This document shows, piece after piece, positions 43,347 through 53,008 of a DNA stretch of 64,000 nt. The stretch's first letter is position 1. Every line of letters begins with the position of its first letter. The position numbers and the translations under genes were made by a program. Source of the stretch: Gammaproteobacteria bacterium. Its GTDB lineage: Bacteria; Pseudomonadota; Gammaproteobacteria; Steroidobacterales; Steroidobacteraceae. The stretch spans positions 46,890-110,889 of the forward strand of contig DAHUYP010000089.1 in assembly GCA_027315105.1 (NCBI GenBank), in the 5' to 3' direction. The notes under the pieces were generated by a model. The model was not told the origin of the DNA and searched no databases. It was given only the letters and a program-made list of their open reading frames with translations.

Positions 43347-43634
43347 ATGGCCGCGTACGCATTGGTCAACGTTGACATCACGGATTCTGCCGGATTCGCG
43401 GAATATCGGAAATCGACTCCCGCGACGATTGCGGCGTTCGGCGGCCGCTTTCTCGCGCGGGGCGGCGCCACAGAAGTGCTGGAAGGCGACTGGACGCCCG
43501 ATCGCCTGGTCATCATCGAATTCCCCGATGTCGCCGCGATCAAGGCCTGGTATCACTCCCCCGAGTATCAGCGGCTCGTGGAGATACGCAAGCGAACGGC
43601 CATTTCGGATTTTGTCATCATTGATGGTGTCTAG
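43347..43634 (+). CDS. DUF1330 family protein
   Basis: MAAYALVNVDITDSAGFAEYRKSTPATIAAFGGRFLARGG...VIIEFPDVAAIKAWYHSPEYQ. Confidence 0.9.
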   Translation: MAAYALVNVDITDSAGFAEYRKSTPATIAAFGGRFLARGGATEVLEGDWTPDRLVIIEFPDVAAIKAWYHSPEYQRLVEIRKRTAISDFVIIDGV

Positions 43635-43639
43635 AGGGC

Positions 43640-43842
43640 GTTGCGCCCGATATGGGAGCTGCGGGTCGAAGAACGTCGGCCGCCAGCATCAGGCGCGAGA
43701 GAAAGTCCTCGGGCTCGAACACCACGTGCGTCGTGCCATCCCGGTACGGCGTCTTCAGCGCATCGCGAACCTCGCCCTGCGCAGTCAGCGACAGCCGCGC
43801 CGTCGCCACCGCCACCGCCGGCCGGCTTACACACCGGCACAA
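43640..43842 (-). pseudogene. IS91-family transposase C-terminal fragment
   Basis: ARLSLTAQGEVRDALKTPYRDGTTHVVFEPEDFLSRLM. Confidence 0.7.
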
Positions 43843-43913
43843 GCGCTCAATCTCGCCGCGCTCCTCGGCCTCGGCCGCAACCCCTGCGCGCAGCGAAAAG
43901 CCGTTCGCCTGCG

Positions 43914-44951
43914 CTACGGCTCGGGCCGCGGCGTCGAGCTGACGCTCGGGGGCAGAATCGGATAGGTGATGTTCGGCTGCTCGCCTGTGAGGCTCTCGAG
44001 GAAAGCGGTTATCGCGCCGATCTCATCCGGGGTCAATTGTGCGCCGAGCTGGCTCGTACCCATCACGGCCACGGCCTGCCGTAGATCCCAGGCCTTCCCG
44101 CTATGGAAGTAGGGAGCCGTCAGGGCGATGTTGCGCAGGGTCGGCACCTTGAAGACGTATTCATCGCCCGCGCTCCGGGTGATCATGAAGCGTCCCTTGT
44201 CATTCGGCGGCAGAATGGACGCATCCGGTCTCTCGACCACGCCGAAGGGCGCATACATGCCGCCGCCGACATTGATGCCGCTGTGGCAGGCCACGCATCC
44301 TCGGTCCATGAACAGCTTGAGTCCGGTCTTTTGAATTGCAGTCAGTGCATTGGCATCGCCCCGAAGAAACTTGTCGAACGGGGCGTTGGGTGTGATCAGG
44401 GTCGCCTCGAACACGGCGATCGCCTTCTGCGCATTCGCCAGCGTGACCGGATCCGTCTCCGACGGAAAAGCATTGTGGAAGGCCGTCACGTAGCCGGGAA
44501 TTGCCGCCAGCTGCTCCGCAACGTGCTCGGTCGGCGAGGCCATCTCTACCGGGTTGACCATCGGTCCCCCGGCCTGCGCCTCGAGGTCCTTTGCCCGGCC
44601 GTCCCAGAACTGCGCCGTGTTGAAGACCGCATTCAGCACCGTCGGTGCGTTGCGCCCACCGCGCTGCCAGCGATGACCGATGGATGTCTCCTGCGCGTCG
44701 ACACCGCCGAGCCCGACGTTGTGGCAGGAGTTGCAGCTGATGGAATGGCTCGCCGACAGCCGGGGATCGAAGTACAGCATCTTGCCGAGTGTCAGTTTTG
44801 CCGGCGTCGCGACGTTCCCGGGCAAGGCCGGTGCAGCGGATGGAATCGGCTTGAAACGGGCCTGTGCCGCGGTCATGAGCTCGTCCGCCGCGAAGGCGGA
44901 GCTGACAGCCGCCATCGCCGACAGCAGTACGACCATGTGTCTCGATTTCAT
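43914..44951 (-). CDS. Di-heme cytochrome c peroxidase
   Basis: CNSCH and CVACH hemes; [29 protein letters not shown]. Confidence 0.92.
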   Translation of the reverse strand: MKSRHMVVLLSAMAAVSSAFAADELMTAAQARFKPIPSAAPALPGNVATPAKLTLGKMLYFDPRLSASHSISCNSCHNVGLGGVDAQETSIGHRWQRGGRNAPTVLNAVFNTAQFWDGRAKDLEAQAGGPMVNPVEMASPTEHVAEQLAAIPGYVTAFHNAFPSETDPVTLANAQKAIAVFEATLITPNAPFDKFLRGDANALTAIQKTGLKLFMDRGCVACHSGINVGGGMYAPFGVVERPDASILPPNDKGRFMITRSAGDEYVFKVPTLRNIALTAPYFHSGKAWDLRQAVAVMGTSQLGAQLTPDEIGAITAFLESLTGEQPNITYPILPPSVSSTPRPEP

Positions 44952-45114
44952 CGCAACCTCCTGGTCTGCACCGGCACTCTACGCGCGCAGCGCTCGCTGG
45001 CAATACGAGCTTTCCGCACGGCCCGGCCATCCGCGCCGCCCTCGCCACCGACCCTTGCCCGTACCCGACCCAAACCCGTATAAGATCCGGGCTCTCGCCC
45101 CGGAAGGAACTCGG

Positions 45115-45383
45115 ATGTCTGCGACGCTCGATCTCACGCAACAGCTCATCACGCGCGCCTCTGTAACGCCGTCGCGCGAGGGTTGCCAGGAACTGATGGC
45201 CGAGCGGCTGGCCCGCGCCGGCTTCGAGATCGAGCGGCTGCGCTACGGCAGCGTCGACAACTTCTGGGCGCGCCACGGACGCGGCGGCCCGGTGCTGTGC
45301 TTTGCCGGGCATACCGACGTGGTGCCCACCGGGCGGCGATGATCACCGCCGCCGAGGAATTCATCGCCGCGCATCCGGAGTGA
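45115..45383 (+). pseudogene. dapE: Truncated succinyl-diaminopimelate desuccinylase with internal deletion
   Basis: [38 protein letters not shown]...[12 protein letters not shown] then, after a frame break, [14 protein letters not shown]. Confidence 0.75.
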
Positions 45384-45657
45384 CACATGTTCACCGAGAT
45401 ACGCTTGAGTCACGGCATCATGAGCTCAAGAAGGACGAACTCAGTAGATTTGCGGATGAAACTCTGCAACTCTTGCAACGGGCAATTGGCTTCAATCCCG
45501 CGCCACCTCGGCGTGGTCCGGTTTCCGCTCGCTTCCCCAGGTAGCTCCGCGGAGCCGGGGCCATAGTTGCAGTCGTCCTACGGGCTATCAAGTGGAAGCA
45601 ATTACTCGGTAACAGATGCAGTCTTTGCAGCCCGATCTGGTCAGTAGGGAGCAAGTA

Positions 45658-46077
45658 ATGCCAAATCTGGAAAATAGATCGCAGTTGCTGGATTACCTGG
45701 GCGCCAAACAAAGAAATGTTGTTTGGAGTTGGTGCGCCGTGAACAATGAAGAAAAGAAAGTCTACTTCAGCGTATGGGTGGACAAAAAACGCAAACTGGA
45801 CGACAACAAATCCTACTACGTATTCCAAGAGCCTGGTTGGGGCATTGATGAGACCGGAACGGCGTCGCCAGCACGCAGGGACCACGACGAAAAACTCGCA
45901 CTAGTCTTTGACCAGGGCTATGAAGCTTACGGATATTTTATCGTTGCAGAAGATCCTACCGCGGAACCGAGAAAGATCGCAGAGACTCGAACGGGATTCG
46001 TGTTCTCGTTCGACCTCAGACGCCTGGCCACCGGAACGGTTCTAGGGCTCCCAAAGACGCGTATCAATATCCGGTGA
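45658..46077 (+). CDS. Hypothetical protein, low-GC insert
   Basis: MPNLENRSQLLDYLGAKQRNVVWSWCAVNNEEKKVYFSVWVDKK. Confidence 0.45.
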   Translation: MPNLENRSQLLDYLGAKQRNVVWSWCAVNNEEKKVYFSVWVDKKRKLDDNKSYYVFQEPGWGIDETGTASPARRDHDEKLALVFDQGYEAYGYFIVAEDPTAEPRKIAETRTGFVFSFDLRRLATGTVLGLPKTRINIR

Positions 46078-46229
46078 GAGAGAGCGACGTTCATTGTTGC
46101 GGCGGAATACCGGCAGCGGGGCATAGCGGTACTTGGCCAAGCGGCGGAAGATAAGGTGCACCCGGACGCCAGAGGAAGTACCAGAAGCCGACCAGCAGGA
46201 ATACATAGACGAGGATCCGACCCGGAATC

Positions 46230-46400
46230 GCCCTATCACGACCGGAACTTCGCCCGCTCGAAGACCGTAATCCTGTACTGCGCCTCGGGCGGCCGCGCCG
46301 CACTCGCAGGCGAGCCGCTCGAGGACTTCGCCTACGCCGCGCTATCCAACCTCGGGGACATCGCGGAGTGGGTGGACGCCGGCGGCACCGTCGGCCGGCC
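46230..46400 (+). pseudogene. Rhodanese-domain C-terminal fragment
   Basis: YHDRNFARSKTVILYCASGGRAALAGEPLEDFAYAALSNLGDIAEWVDAGG. Confidence 0.7.
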
Positions 46401-46444
46401 GATCGAGCGCGCCGTGGACCGCCCGCCGGTACACCGGCGATCGC

Positions 46445-47368
46445 TCACAGCTTGCCGCGCGCCTCGTGCAGCAGTTGCTTGAGCCGGGCGAACACCCCGG
46501 AATCGGTCGCGCCGCCACCGAGCCGCTGCTGAACCACGCTCATCTCCTGCTTGATGTCCTTGTACTCGCCATAGCCCAGGAGCTTGCCGACCTCGAGCTG
46601 GCGGCGCGCCTGATGCAGCAGTTCGAGCGCCTGCGCCCGATTCTTCGCCGCATCCGCCTTGACGAGCGCTTCGGCCTGCTGCACGTCGGCCTCGGCCTTG
46701 AGCGGCGGCAGTGGCACGATCCTCTCGGTCGTCACGATCGTCGTGAGCGTGTTGGCGAGCAGCTGCGCCGCCTGATCGGCCTGGCCGTTCTGAATCTGCG
46801 CGGTGGCCTGCTTGATGGCCGCCGGGTAGGTGTCCATCGGCAGCGATTCGGTGGTGATGCGGATCTCGCTGGTCAGGGGCTTGAGCAGCCGCTTGGCCTC
46901 CTGCACGTTGCCCTTGGACAGCTGCGACTTGGCGTCCGCGAGCACCTTGTCCACGCTCTTCGGCCCCGCTTCCAGATCGATCGTCTTCGATTCGACCGAG
47001 ATGGGCACCTGCTTGAGATGCGGATCGCGCGCGAGCACCACGTCGAGCTTGCCTGAGGCATCGGCGAGTGCACGGTAGGCGAGGTCCTTGTCGGTCTGCT
47101 CGAGTGCGACGATCGCGACCAGCATGTCCTCGTTGGCGCTCATCGCCTCGCGTACCAGGGCGCGGCGCTCGCGCACCAGCGACTCGGCGGCTTGTTGATT
47201 CACGCTGTTGCGCTCGGTGGCAGAGGTCGAGTCGGCGGGTGCCGCATCCGCCGTGTTCGAGCTCGGCGCGGCGGCCGGCACATCGGCCGCCCACGCAGCT
47301 CCCGTCGCGGCCACGAGCACGAGGCATGCAGACCAGATCATCGAGAAAGCCTTTCGATCGAGCGCCAT
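46445..47368 (-). CDS. YfdX family protein
   Basis: Signal peptide; NEDMLVAIVALEQTDKDLAYRALADASGKLDVVLARDP; repeated helical layout. Confidence 0.75.
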   Translation of the reverse strand: MALDRKAFSMIWSACLVLVAATGAAWAADVPAAAPSSNTADAAPADSTSATERNSVNQQAAESLVRERRALVREAMSANEDMLVAIVALEQTDKDLAYRALADASGKLDVVLARDPHLKQVPISVESKTIDLEAGPKSVDKVLADAKSQLSKGNVQEAKRLLKPLTSEIRITTESLPMDTYPAAIKQATAQIQNGQADQAAQLLANTLTTIVTTERIVPLPPLKAEADVQQAEALVKADAAKNRAQALELLHQARRQLEVGKLLGYGEYKDIKQEMSVVQQRLGGGATDSGVFARLKQLLHEARGKL

Positions 47369-47743
47369 GATGAGATTCCTGGGTAGTTGACGAGATGACG
47401 GTTCGCACCGTCGATGCCGCGAATTTTCCCGCTCCTGCATTAAGAGAGCATTAAAATCGGGCACAGGAAGGATAAATCACCTTTCCACGATGTGAATCCA
47501 ACCCAACGAAAATAGGCTTGGCATCGTGATCAGGCCGCCCGATGTACCCATACGAAATCACGGAGACCCATCGCCTTACCTGCGCAACTATGCGGTTGCG
47601 CGCATCAGCCCCGTGCGCTTCCACGAAGCCAAGAAGGGCGACACCAAGCCGCCGGTGCCGCCGCGCAGGAATAGAGCGCCGGCGGAAAATGAAGTTGCCC
47701 CGCTTTCGGGGACGCCTCAGAGTTCACTCTGGAAGGTCCGACA

Positions 47744-48060
47744 ATGCCGAAGTCAAAATGGGTGGACCGATATGCACCGGAGTTCGAACGGCAGATGCTC
47801 GAGCTGGTGCGAGCCGGCCGGCAACCGAAGCAACTGAGCACGAAGTTCGGCTGCTCGTACTGGTCGATCAAGAGCTGGGTGCGGCAGGCCGAGCGTGACG
47901 CTGGCCGCGGCCTGGTTCGCACAGGAGAGCGCGCCGAGAACGAAGCGCTCTACCGATTCGCGAAAGTGAACCAGGCCACCCACCGGGTACGGGTCATGTG
48001 CCGGCTGCTTGGCGGCTCTGCGAGTGGCTATTATGCGTGGCGCGATCGGCCGATCTGCCG
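47744..48060 (+). pseudogene. IS3-family transposase remnant with orfA and orfB ends fused by deletion
   Basis: MPKSKWVDRYAPEFERQMLELVRAGRQPKQLSTKFGCSYWSIKSWVRQAERDAGRG...VNQATHRVRVMCRLLGGSASGYYAWRDRP. Confidence 0.75.
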
Positions 48061-48071
48061 ACGTTCAACTC

Positions 48072-49592
48072 TTAAGCGCTCAATCGCCGGTGTCGGGCGC
48101 TGATGCTTGCCGCGGCCTCAACGTCCTCAATGGGGCGGTCTGTGGTCAGCCTCACCTGATTTCGTCCGGCACATTTGGCCTCATACAGCGCCCGGTCGGC
48201 GTCCTCGACCATCCGTGCCGCCGCGGCGCCGTCCGTGAGCGCCGCACTGGCAACGCCAATGGTGATCGTCACGACCCGCTCGGGACTACCCGCATTCTCT
48301 ATACGCAGGCTTTGCACCGTGGCACGAAGTCGTTCGGCCACAACCTGTGCGACGGCAGGAGGGCTGTCGCGCAGAAGGACGATGAACTCCTCGCCACCGT
48401 AGCGCGCCAGCACGTCATCCGGACGCCCCAGAGCGCGCTGCAGGGCTCGAGCGACCTCGCGCAGACAGCCGTCGCCCACCGGGTGACCATAGCGATCGTT
48501 CAAAAGCTTGAAATGGTCTATGTCAATCATCAGGATCGCCTGCGGACCGGTCCGGCGCTCATCGCGCCAGGCACGCGTGAGTGCCTCGGTGAAGAAGTGA
48601 CGATTGGACACGCCGGTCAATGCATCGGTCCAGGCGATGGCTTGCAGCGCCGATGCCTTTCGGCTCAGGGCTTCCCTATGCTCGATCTGATGCACCTGGA
48701 TCAAGGTGGTGCGCACACCGATTCCAAGCACGGCGATCAAGATACCTGCGCAACCCAGGGAATACTCCACTCGGATCAGGAACAATGAGGCCGCGAGTAA
48801 TGCAACCGCCAGCAAGACCGGGCTGCCGCTGCGTACTATGCGCAAGAGCGTCGGATTGACCGCACGCACCGGGGCAGTCGAGGGCTCGCGCAAGGCGAAG
48901 CTGCACAGCACGGCAAAGGCCAATGTAACGACACTCCCGTATTCTGGACCGAAGGCCGGATTGCCTGCGAAGCAATGGTCATTGATGAAGACAATGACGA
49001 AGTAGACCGACAGGTACACGGCGAGCGCGCGGAACAGATCGCGTTCGTCGCGATCCGCTGCGACATGCCAGCGCACCAGCGCCCCTGCCGCCAGGTAGAG
49101 ATTCTGGAAATCCAGGAGCCACACCAGGTAGGCCACGCCTGCTTCGCCGGGAGCCGAATGATCGTTGATCATGCTCCAGGTGTACTCGAAGTACGTGCAG
49201 CCCAGGGCGAGCGCTACCAGCGCATCGACCACGCGCAGCAGCTGCCGGTCATGCAAGCGCCAGTCGCTGGCCAGCAAGAACGTGGTGGGTACGACCGCCA
49301 GGTTGAAGGCGAGCATGCTGGAGCGGTACATCTCATATTGACGGTGTAGAACCATTTCCTGCCACAAATTGCCGAAGGCGCCGACCGCCCAGATCGTCAG
49401 GGACAATGAGAGGGCGTACCAACCGGAGCGAACAGAGGTTTCGTGCAGGCGTCCGCGCCACAGCGCAGCCACGGCCGCAAGCAGCGGCGCGCTCACCGTC
49501 AGGATGTAGGATGCCGGACCGGTGACCGCGGGCCCGAACAGGGTCAAAACAAGGACTTGCAGTAACAGAAAGCCTATAGGCAGGTACCGCGA
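48072..49592 (-). CDS. Membrane-bound diguanylate cyclase (GGDEF)
   Basis: Multi-TM N-terminus; MIDIDHFKLLNDRYGHPVGDGCL...LARYGGEEFIVLL. Confidence 0.9.
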   Translation of the reverse strand, partial: SRYLPIGFLLLQVLVLTLFGPAVTGPASYILTVSAPLLAAVAALWRGRLHETSVRSGWYALSLSLTIWAVGAFGNLWQEMVLHRQYEMYRSSMLAFNLAVVPTTFLLASDWRLHDRQLLRVVDALVALALGCTYFEYTWSMINDHSAPGEAGVAYLVWLLDFQNLYLAAGALVRWHVAADRDERDLFRALAVYLSVYFVIVFINDHCFAGNPAFGPEYGSVVTLAFAVLCSFALREPSTAPVRAVNPTLLRIVRSGSPVLLAVALLAASLFLIRVEYSLGCAGILIAVLGIGVRTTLIQVHQIEHREALSRKASALQAIAWTDALTGVSNRHFFTEALTRAWRDERRTGPQAILMIDIDHFKLLNDRYGHPVGDGCLREVARALQRALGRPDDVLARYGGEEFIVLLRDSPPAVAQVVAERLRATVQSLRIENAGSPERVVTITIGVASAALTDGAAAARMVEDADRALYEAKCAGRNQVRLTTDRPIEDVEAAASISARHRRLSA

Positions 49593-49639
49593 CATGAGGC
49601 TTCTGCTTGGCATCAGACGCGAATTTTACGGCTTACCTT

Positions 49640-50060
49640 AATCGGGAATTGGCGACGCAGGCCTCAGAAAGGAGCTTCTCCTGGCTGCTCGTGGCGCGGC
49701 AAAGGCGAACTGGTCGGCAGATTCGACGAGCGCAGCGCGGCGGGCGATCCGGGCACGCGGGCCGGAAGGGCCTTTGCGGATGCCTTGCATTTTGTGATCC
49801 ATGCAGGCAGAGAGGCCGACGCTCAGCGAGCGGATCGACAGCACCCCGGAGTTCTGTGTACTGCGACACGAACATCGCGTGCAGCGTGTCGAACATTGGC
49901 CCGTGACGTTCCAGTGGAAATGGTGGGTCGTGAGCTGCAGTGTGTGCGTATCGGCCAGCAGCTTCGCAAGACCGCCGGCGATTGCCGTACGGTGCGCGTC
50001 GCCGATTCCAATGTTGCTGGACGGTGCCCGTGCGCTGATGCGATCCATGCGACACCTCGC
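49640..50060 (-). pseudogene. Dps/ferritin-like protein, frameshifted
   Basis: [26 protein letters not shown] in one frame, [28 protein letters not shown] in another. Confidence 0.75.
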
Positions 50061-50297
50061 TCTGACCTGGCTACCGTAAGAATCTATCGATCCCTTGCGG
50101 CTGGGTCGATACGGGTTTGCGGAAGGATCCACGAGCATCCGGCCCATCGATCACGCATGGGGGTGGCCGCTGCTCGCTATCCAATATGCCAGAGCTGAGC
50201 CTGGCGATGCGCCAGCGGATTGTCCGTATGGACTCATGATGGTCCGCGATTCGATGATGCTGACAATACCTTATCGACTAGCGCGGAGCGTCGGATC

Positions 50298-50702
50298 ATG
50301 AGACACCTTGGCATTGCCTGCGTCGCGGTGGTTCTGGCTGGGGCCGCGTTGCCGGTCGCGGCTGCGCCGCCGTGCTCGATCCACCCGCCCAAAGGGGCGT
50401 CCGACGCCGAACTGCAGAACCTGGCGAAGATCTCGAAGTCGCAGGCGGAGCAGGCAGCTCAGTCGAGGCTAAAGCACCTCGGGAAGATCTCCACCGAGAG
50501 TGCAGAGCTCGAAGCCGAACACGGTTGCCTTATCTGGTCCTTCGACATGAAGGTGGAAGGGCAGTCCGGCGTGCGGGAGATCAATGTCGATGCGGGGAAC
50601 GGCAGAATACTCAACGTGCATCGTGAGAGCGCGGCGGCGGAGGCAGCGGAAGCGAAGAGTGAATCCGCGACCGTTGCGCCAGTGAATCCTCCAAAGCAGT
50701 AA
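50298..50702 (+). CDS. PepSY-domain periplasmic protein
   Basis: Signal peptide; SQAEQAAQSRLKHLGKISTESAELEAEHGCLIWSFDMKVEGQSGVREINVDAGNGRIL. Confidence 0.8.
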   Translation: MRHLGIACVAVVLAGAALPVAAAPPCSIHPPKGASDAELQNLAKISKSQAEQAAQSRLKHLGKISTESAELEAEHGCLIWSFDMKVEGQSGVREINVDAGNGRILNVHRESAAAEAAEAKSESATVAPVNPPKQ

Positions 50703-50719
50703 ATGGATGGCGGCCTTCG

Positions 50720-50940
50720 TGGCCGCCAGTCCTCCTCGCAGTCCGGCTCGAGGCCGAGGTAGCCGCTTTCGGCGTCCCGCACCAGGATGCCACGCCGCTC
50801 CAGGTACCTCCCTGAGCGCGTACCGATCCTCTCGACCAGCCCCTGCAGCTCGAGCGATGTCGGCGCCGCGGTGGGCACAAACTCCAGCCTCGCGCCTGCG
50901 CGCAGATACACCCCGTCGGGCATCAGGGGATCATGGCCAG
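50720..50940 (-). pseudogene. IS91-family transposase internal fragment
   Basis: LMPDGVYLRAGARLEFVPTAAPTSLELQGLVERIGTRSGRYLERRGILVRDAESGYLGLEPD. Confidence 0.65.
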
Positions 50941-51136
50941 GTGGTCTCGGTGAATCGCAAAGCAACTCGATACGCCACAGACCACCGATCGATCGGGGCT
51001 GATTGCGCGATCGAGTCCCGCAAGACACCGAGTGCTCGGTCCAAGCCACCCGTAACTCATTGATTTGTCTGGCCAGGACAGTTTCGAACCGCCGACCATC
51101 TGGTTCGAAGCTTCGCTGCTCGCTGTGCGGGCCGCC

Positions 51137-51427
51137 CTACAGGCCCGCGCGGCCCAGCAGATCCACGAACTGCCGCAGGCTGGCGGCCAGCGCCGGGTGC
51201 TCGGCTTCGAAGTCCACGGCCAGGGCTTCCAGGCGTGACAGCGACGCCGCCGCCGGCGGCGTGGGCGCGGCGGCCGCACCTTGCCGCAGCACGCGCTCGA
51301 TATCGTTCAGGACGTCGCGCAGCAGTTGCCGCGAGGCATCATCCACGCGCGGCGTCTGGGCCAGCTCGGCATGCAGCTGCCGCAGCGATTGCTGCAGGTG
51401 ATCTGGGGCCGGATCCGGATGCTTCAT
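51137..51427 (-). CDS. DUF4404 family protein
   Basis: LQQSLRQLHAELAQTPRVDDASRQLLRDVLNDIERVL...ALAASLRQFVDLLGRAGL. Confidence 0.8.
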   Translation of the reverse strand: MKHPDPAPDHLQQSLRQLHAELAQTPRVDDASRQLLRDVLNDIERVLRQGAAAAPTPPAAASLSRLEALAVDFEAEHPALAASLRQFVDLLGRAGL

Positions 51428-51540
51428 GGCTGCGCCCGCGGCGGCTTCGGAGTATGGAATCTTACGCGAACGGGCGAACGAGGGTAGTCTGCACCATCGA
51501 GCCGCGGCCCCCGCCGCGCCGCCGCGCCCGCCGCGCCGCC

Positions 51541-51861
51541 ATGAAAGCCAGACGTCCCCCGCCCCGGCACGGGCCGCATACGCTACTCGATCCGGGCGCC
51601 ATCGATGCGCTGTATGGTCTGGAGCCGGTGTTCGAGCCGTCGGCGTCGGCATCCGCACGCCCGGCCGGCGATGAGGCCACGCTGTTCACCAGCGTGCAGT
51701 GTCCGTATTGCGGCGAAGCGTTCGAAACGCTGGTGGATCTGTCGGCCGGGTCGAGCGTCTACATCGAGGACTGCCAGATCTGCTGCCAGCCGATCGAGCT
51801 CGCGGTCGACATCGACCTGAGCGGTGCATTGTCCGCGATGACCGCGCGCCGCACGGACTAG
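51541..51861 (+). CDS. CPXCG-motif cysteine-rich protein
   Basis: VQCPYCGEAFETLVDLSAGSSVYIEDCQICCQPIEL. Confidence 0.85.
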   Translation: MKARRPPPRHGPHTLLDPGAIDALYGLEPVFEPSASASARPAGDEATLFTSVQCPYCGEAFETLVDLSAGSSVYIEDCQICCQPIELAVDIDLSGALSAMTARRTD

Positions 51862-51902
51862 GCGCGGCGCATTCACCGCGCGCCCCGGCCGTGCGGCGCC
51901 GC

Positions 51903-52439
51903 TCAATCGTCCGCCAGCCCCTGCCCCGGAAACAGTTCCTCGGTGAAGCCGAATTGCCGCAGGTCCATGATGCGCATCGGATACAGAATGCCGTCCAGAT
52001 GGTCCACCTCGTGCTGCGCCACGCGGGCGTGAAAGCCGCTCACGCTGCGCTCGATCGACCGCCCCCGCTCATCGACGCCGCGGTAGCGCAACTGCGTGTA
52101 GCGCGGCACGAGGCCGCGCATGCCGGGCACCGACAGGCAGCCCTCCCAGTCCTGCTCGAGCTCCGTCCCAAGCGGCTCGAGCTCGGGATTGATCAGCACC
52201 GTGTACGGCACGATCTCCGCATCCGGATAGCGTGGATTGTGTGCACCGGTGCCGAAGATGACGACGCGCAGCGGCTCGCCGATCTGCGGCGCCGCCAGGC
52301 CCGCGCCGGACAGCGAGGTCATCGTGTCCAGCATGTCCGCCAGCAGCGCGCGCAGCTCGCCGCTGTCGAGCTCGCGCACCGGCTCGCTGACCTGCAGCAG
52401 CCGCGGATCACCCATGCGCAGTACCGGCCGGATGGCCAT
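51903..52439 (-). CDS. def: Peptide deformylase
   Basis: [36 protein letters not shown]. Confidence 0.95.
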   Translation of the reverse strand: MAIRPVLRMGDPRLLQVSEPVRELDSGELRALLADMLDTMTSLSGAGLAAPQIGEPLRVVIFGTGAHNPRYPDAEIVPYTVLINPELEPLGTELEQDWEGCLSVPGMRGLVPRYTQLRYRGVDERGRSIERSVSGFHARVAQHEVDHLDGILYPMRIMDLRQFGFTEELFPGQGLADD

Positions 52440-52508
52440 CGCCGTCAGGCCTGGATGCGGTGGTGCCCGGTCACCATGCCATTCTAGCAGCTCTCGCGCC
52501 CGCCCCCG

Positions 52509-52994
52509 CTAGCGCGCCGCCTTGACGAAGGGGTGCACCTGCGGGATCAGCGCCGCCACCAGATGCATCTTCCCCGAGATCACGCCGCGTCGCGAGATCA
52601 ATTGGTCGGCGACCTCCTGCAGGATCCTGGCCGGGCCCTGCAGCAGGATGACTTCCATGGTCTGCTCATGCATCAGGTGCACGTGCAGCGAGCTGATGAC
52701 CTCATCGATGTAGCGGCTCTGCAGATCGGCCAGCTGCCGCTGCAGTCCCGCTACGCCATTGTCGTATACCAGCGTCACCGTGCCGACCATGATGTCGTCG
52801 CCGCGCTCGCGCTTATGCTCGATCAGGAACTGGTGCAGCATGTCGCTGATCGCCTGCGAACGGCTGATGCAGCCGCGCTCCGTGACCATGCGATCGAGTT
52901 CGCGCAGCAGCACGAACGGCAGCGACATGCTGATGCGGCTGACGGGACGATGCGGTTGACGCGGGCCGCCGTACATGCCTACTCCACGTTGCAT
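52509..52994 (-). CDS. NikR-family ribbon-helix-helix/ACT regulator lacking two canonical Ni ligands
   Basis: RISMSLPFVLLRELDRMVTERGCISRSQAISDMLHQFL; VGTVTLVYDNGVAG; SLHVHLMHEQTMEVILLQG. Confidence 0.88.
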   Translation of the reverse strand: MQRGVGMYGGPRQPHRPVSRISMSLPFVLLRELDRMVTERGCISRSQAISDMLHQFLIEHKRERGDDIMVGTVTLVYDNGVAGLQRQLADLQSRYIDEVISSLHVHLMHEQTMEVILLQGPARILQEVADQLISRRGVISGKMHLVAALIPQVHPFVKAAR

Positions 52995-53008
52995 GCCTAC
53001 TCCACGTT
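52973..53008. repeat. 18-bp tandem duplication spanning the ABC ATPase stop and the NikR-like start
   Basis: RCATGCCTACTCCACGTT x2 on the + strand. Confidence 0.95.
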
